A stretch of 54,307 nucleotides of DNA from Candidatus Poribacteria bacterium (GTDB taxonomy: Bacteria; Poribacteria; WGA-4E; GCA-2687025): NCBI GenBank assembly GCA_016866785.1, contig VGLH01000010.1, positions 1-54,307 of the forward strand, written 5' to 3'. Positions within the stretch are counted from its first letter, which is position 1. Each line of letters opens with the position of its first letter. The notes under the pieces are model-generated. The model worked only from the letters and a program-made list of their open reading frames with translations, ran no database searches and was not told the DNA's origin. Shown piece by piece: positions 54,149 through 54,307 of this stretch. The translations under genes and the position numbers were made by a program.

Positions 54149-54307
54149 ATGATGGAGTTACTGCGCGGACGGCTGTTCAAGTCCGTGATCATGTTCGGGA
54201 TGGCGTTCATCTTCGCCATCGCGTTTGGCGCGGTGGTATCCGGTGTTCGGCCCGGGGCGATCTTCTCCGGCGGGGGCGACTGGACCCTCAAGGTCGAGGG
54301 GAAGAAG
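54149..54307 (+). CDS. Membrane-anchored protein, possibly SurA/PpiD-type foldase (cut by right edge)
   Basis: An open frame of 53 codons starts at tandem ATG codons and runs off the window. It reads MMELLRGRLFKSVIMFGMAF, then IFAIAFGAVVSG, a single N-terminal membrane anchor. DWTLKVEGKK follows, which looks like the start of a SurA/PpiD N-terminal domain (typically VATVNGxxI). That last assignment rests on very little sequence. A GGAG lies 12 nt upstream of the first ATG. The rest of the gene is outside the window. Confidence 0.5.
   Translation, partial: MMELLRGRLFKSVIMFGMAFIFAIAFGAVVSGVRPGAIFSGGGDWTLKVEGKK

Overview
This is a 54 kb piece of a GC-rich, free-living bacterial chromosome, densely packed with genes and with no phage, insertion sequence or CRISPR array visible. 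The cell appears to have two membranes: the window encodes an OmpL-like porin, a PorV/PorQ-type barrel, a CsgG-like secreted protein and a lipoprotein. Gene content (GH116 glucosidase, URO-D-like protein, DUF6785-type membrane protein, three Gfo/Idh/MocA oxidoreductases, a parallel beta-helix protein, PorV/PorQ) resembles Poribacteria, Latescibacterota, Armatimonadota or Hydrogenedentota genomes. I cannot fix the phylum by eye. Housekeeping promoters in the window repeatedly fit TTGACA, then 17-18 nt, then TAGAAT-like hexamers.

Layout. 1-5.3 kb (minus): carbohydrate-related operon of GH116, URO-D-like, DUF4149 and a multi-pass membrane protein cut by the left edge; divergent from a secreted beta-helix protein (5.4-7.5 kb). 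7.5-7.9 kb: a tRNA operon Gly(GCC)-Cys(GCA)-Val(GAC) behind a strong promoter. 8-15 kb (plus): the classical thrS-infC-rpmI-rplT-pheS-pheT translation cluster, with a T-box riboswitch between rplT and pheS. 15-17.8 kb: a divergent Crp/Fnr-like protein and an unknown protein. 18-20.2 kb (minus): CsgG/FlgT-like protein overlapping a xylose-binding lipoprotein. 20.4-22.3 kb: large DUF6785-like membrane protein. 22.4-26.2 kb (minus): dcd, then glnA-glnB-porin, with two tandem sigma-54 promoters in front of glnA. 26.4-32.1 kb (minus): two-gene asymmetric ABC exporter plus a secreted NHL-repeat protein. 32.3-37.4 kb: FmdB zinc ribbon, two Gfo/Idh proteins, a degenerate caspase-like/EF-hand/PEGA protein, an orphan ABC ATPase. 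37.7-43.8 kb (plus): ribosomal protein S1, a SAM-I riboswitch controlling metK-ahcY, a small membrane protein, and a sigma-70-family factor preceded by a sigma-54 promoter. 43.8-49.5 kb (minus): beta-sandwich protein, TetR regulator with its operator, tRNA-Ala(GGC), cation/Ca2+ exchanger, PorV/PorQ and glycosyltransferase pair, Tat-exported superoxide dismutase. 49.6-54.3 kb (plus): mannose-6-phosphate-isomerase-like bicupin, YifB/ComM, Gfo/Idh, nadD, and the start of a membrane-anchored protein cut by the right edge.

The most notable content is regulatory. Two riboswitch classes best known from Firmicutes (T-box and SAM-I) occur within 30 kb in what looks like a diderm bacterium. The same window holds a duplicated sigma-54 promoter controlling nitrogen assimilation and a sigma-54 site placed to drive a second sigma factor. 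Protein functions are family-level calls by motif recognition; no database search was run.
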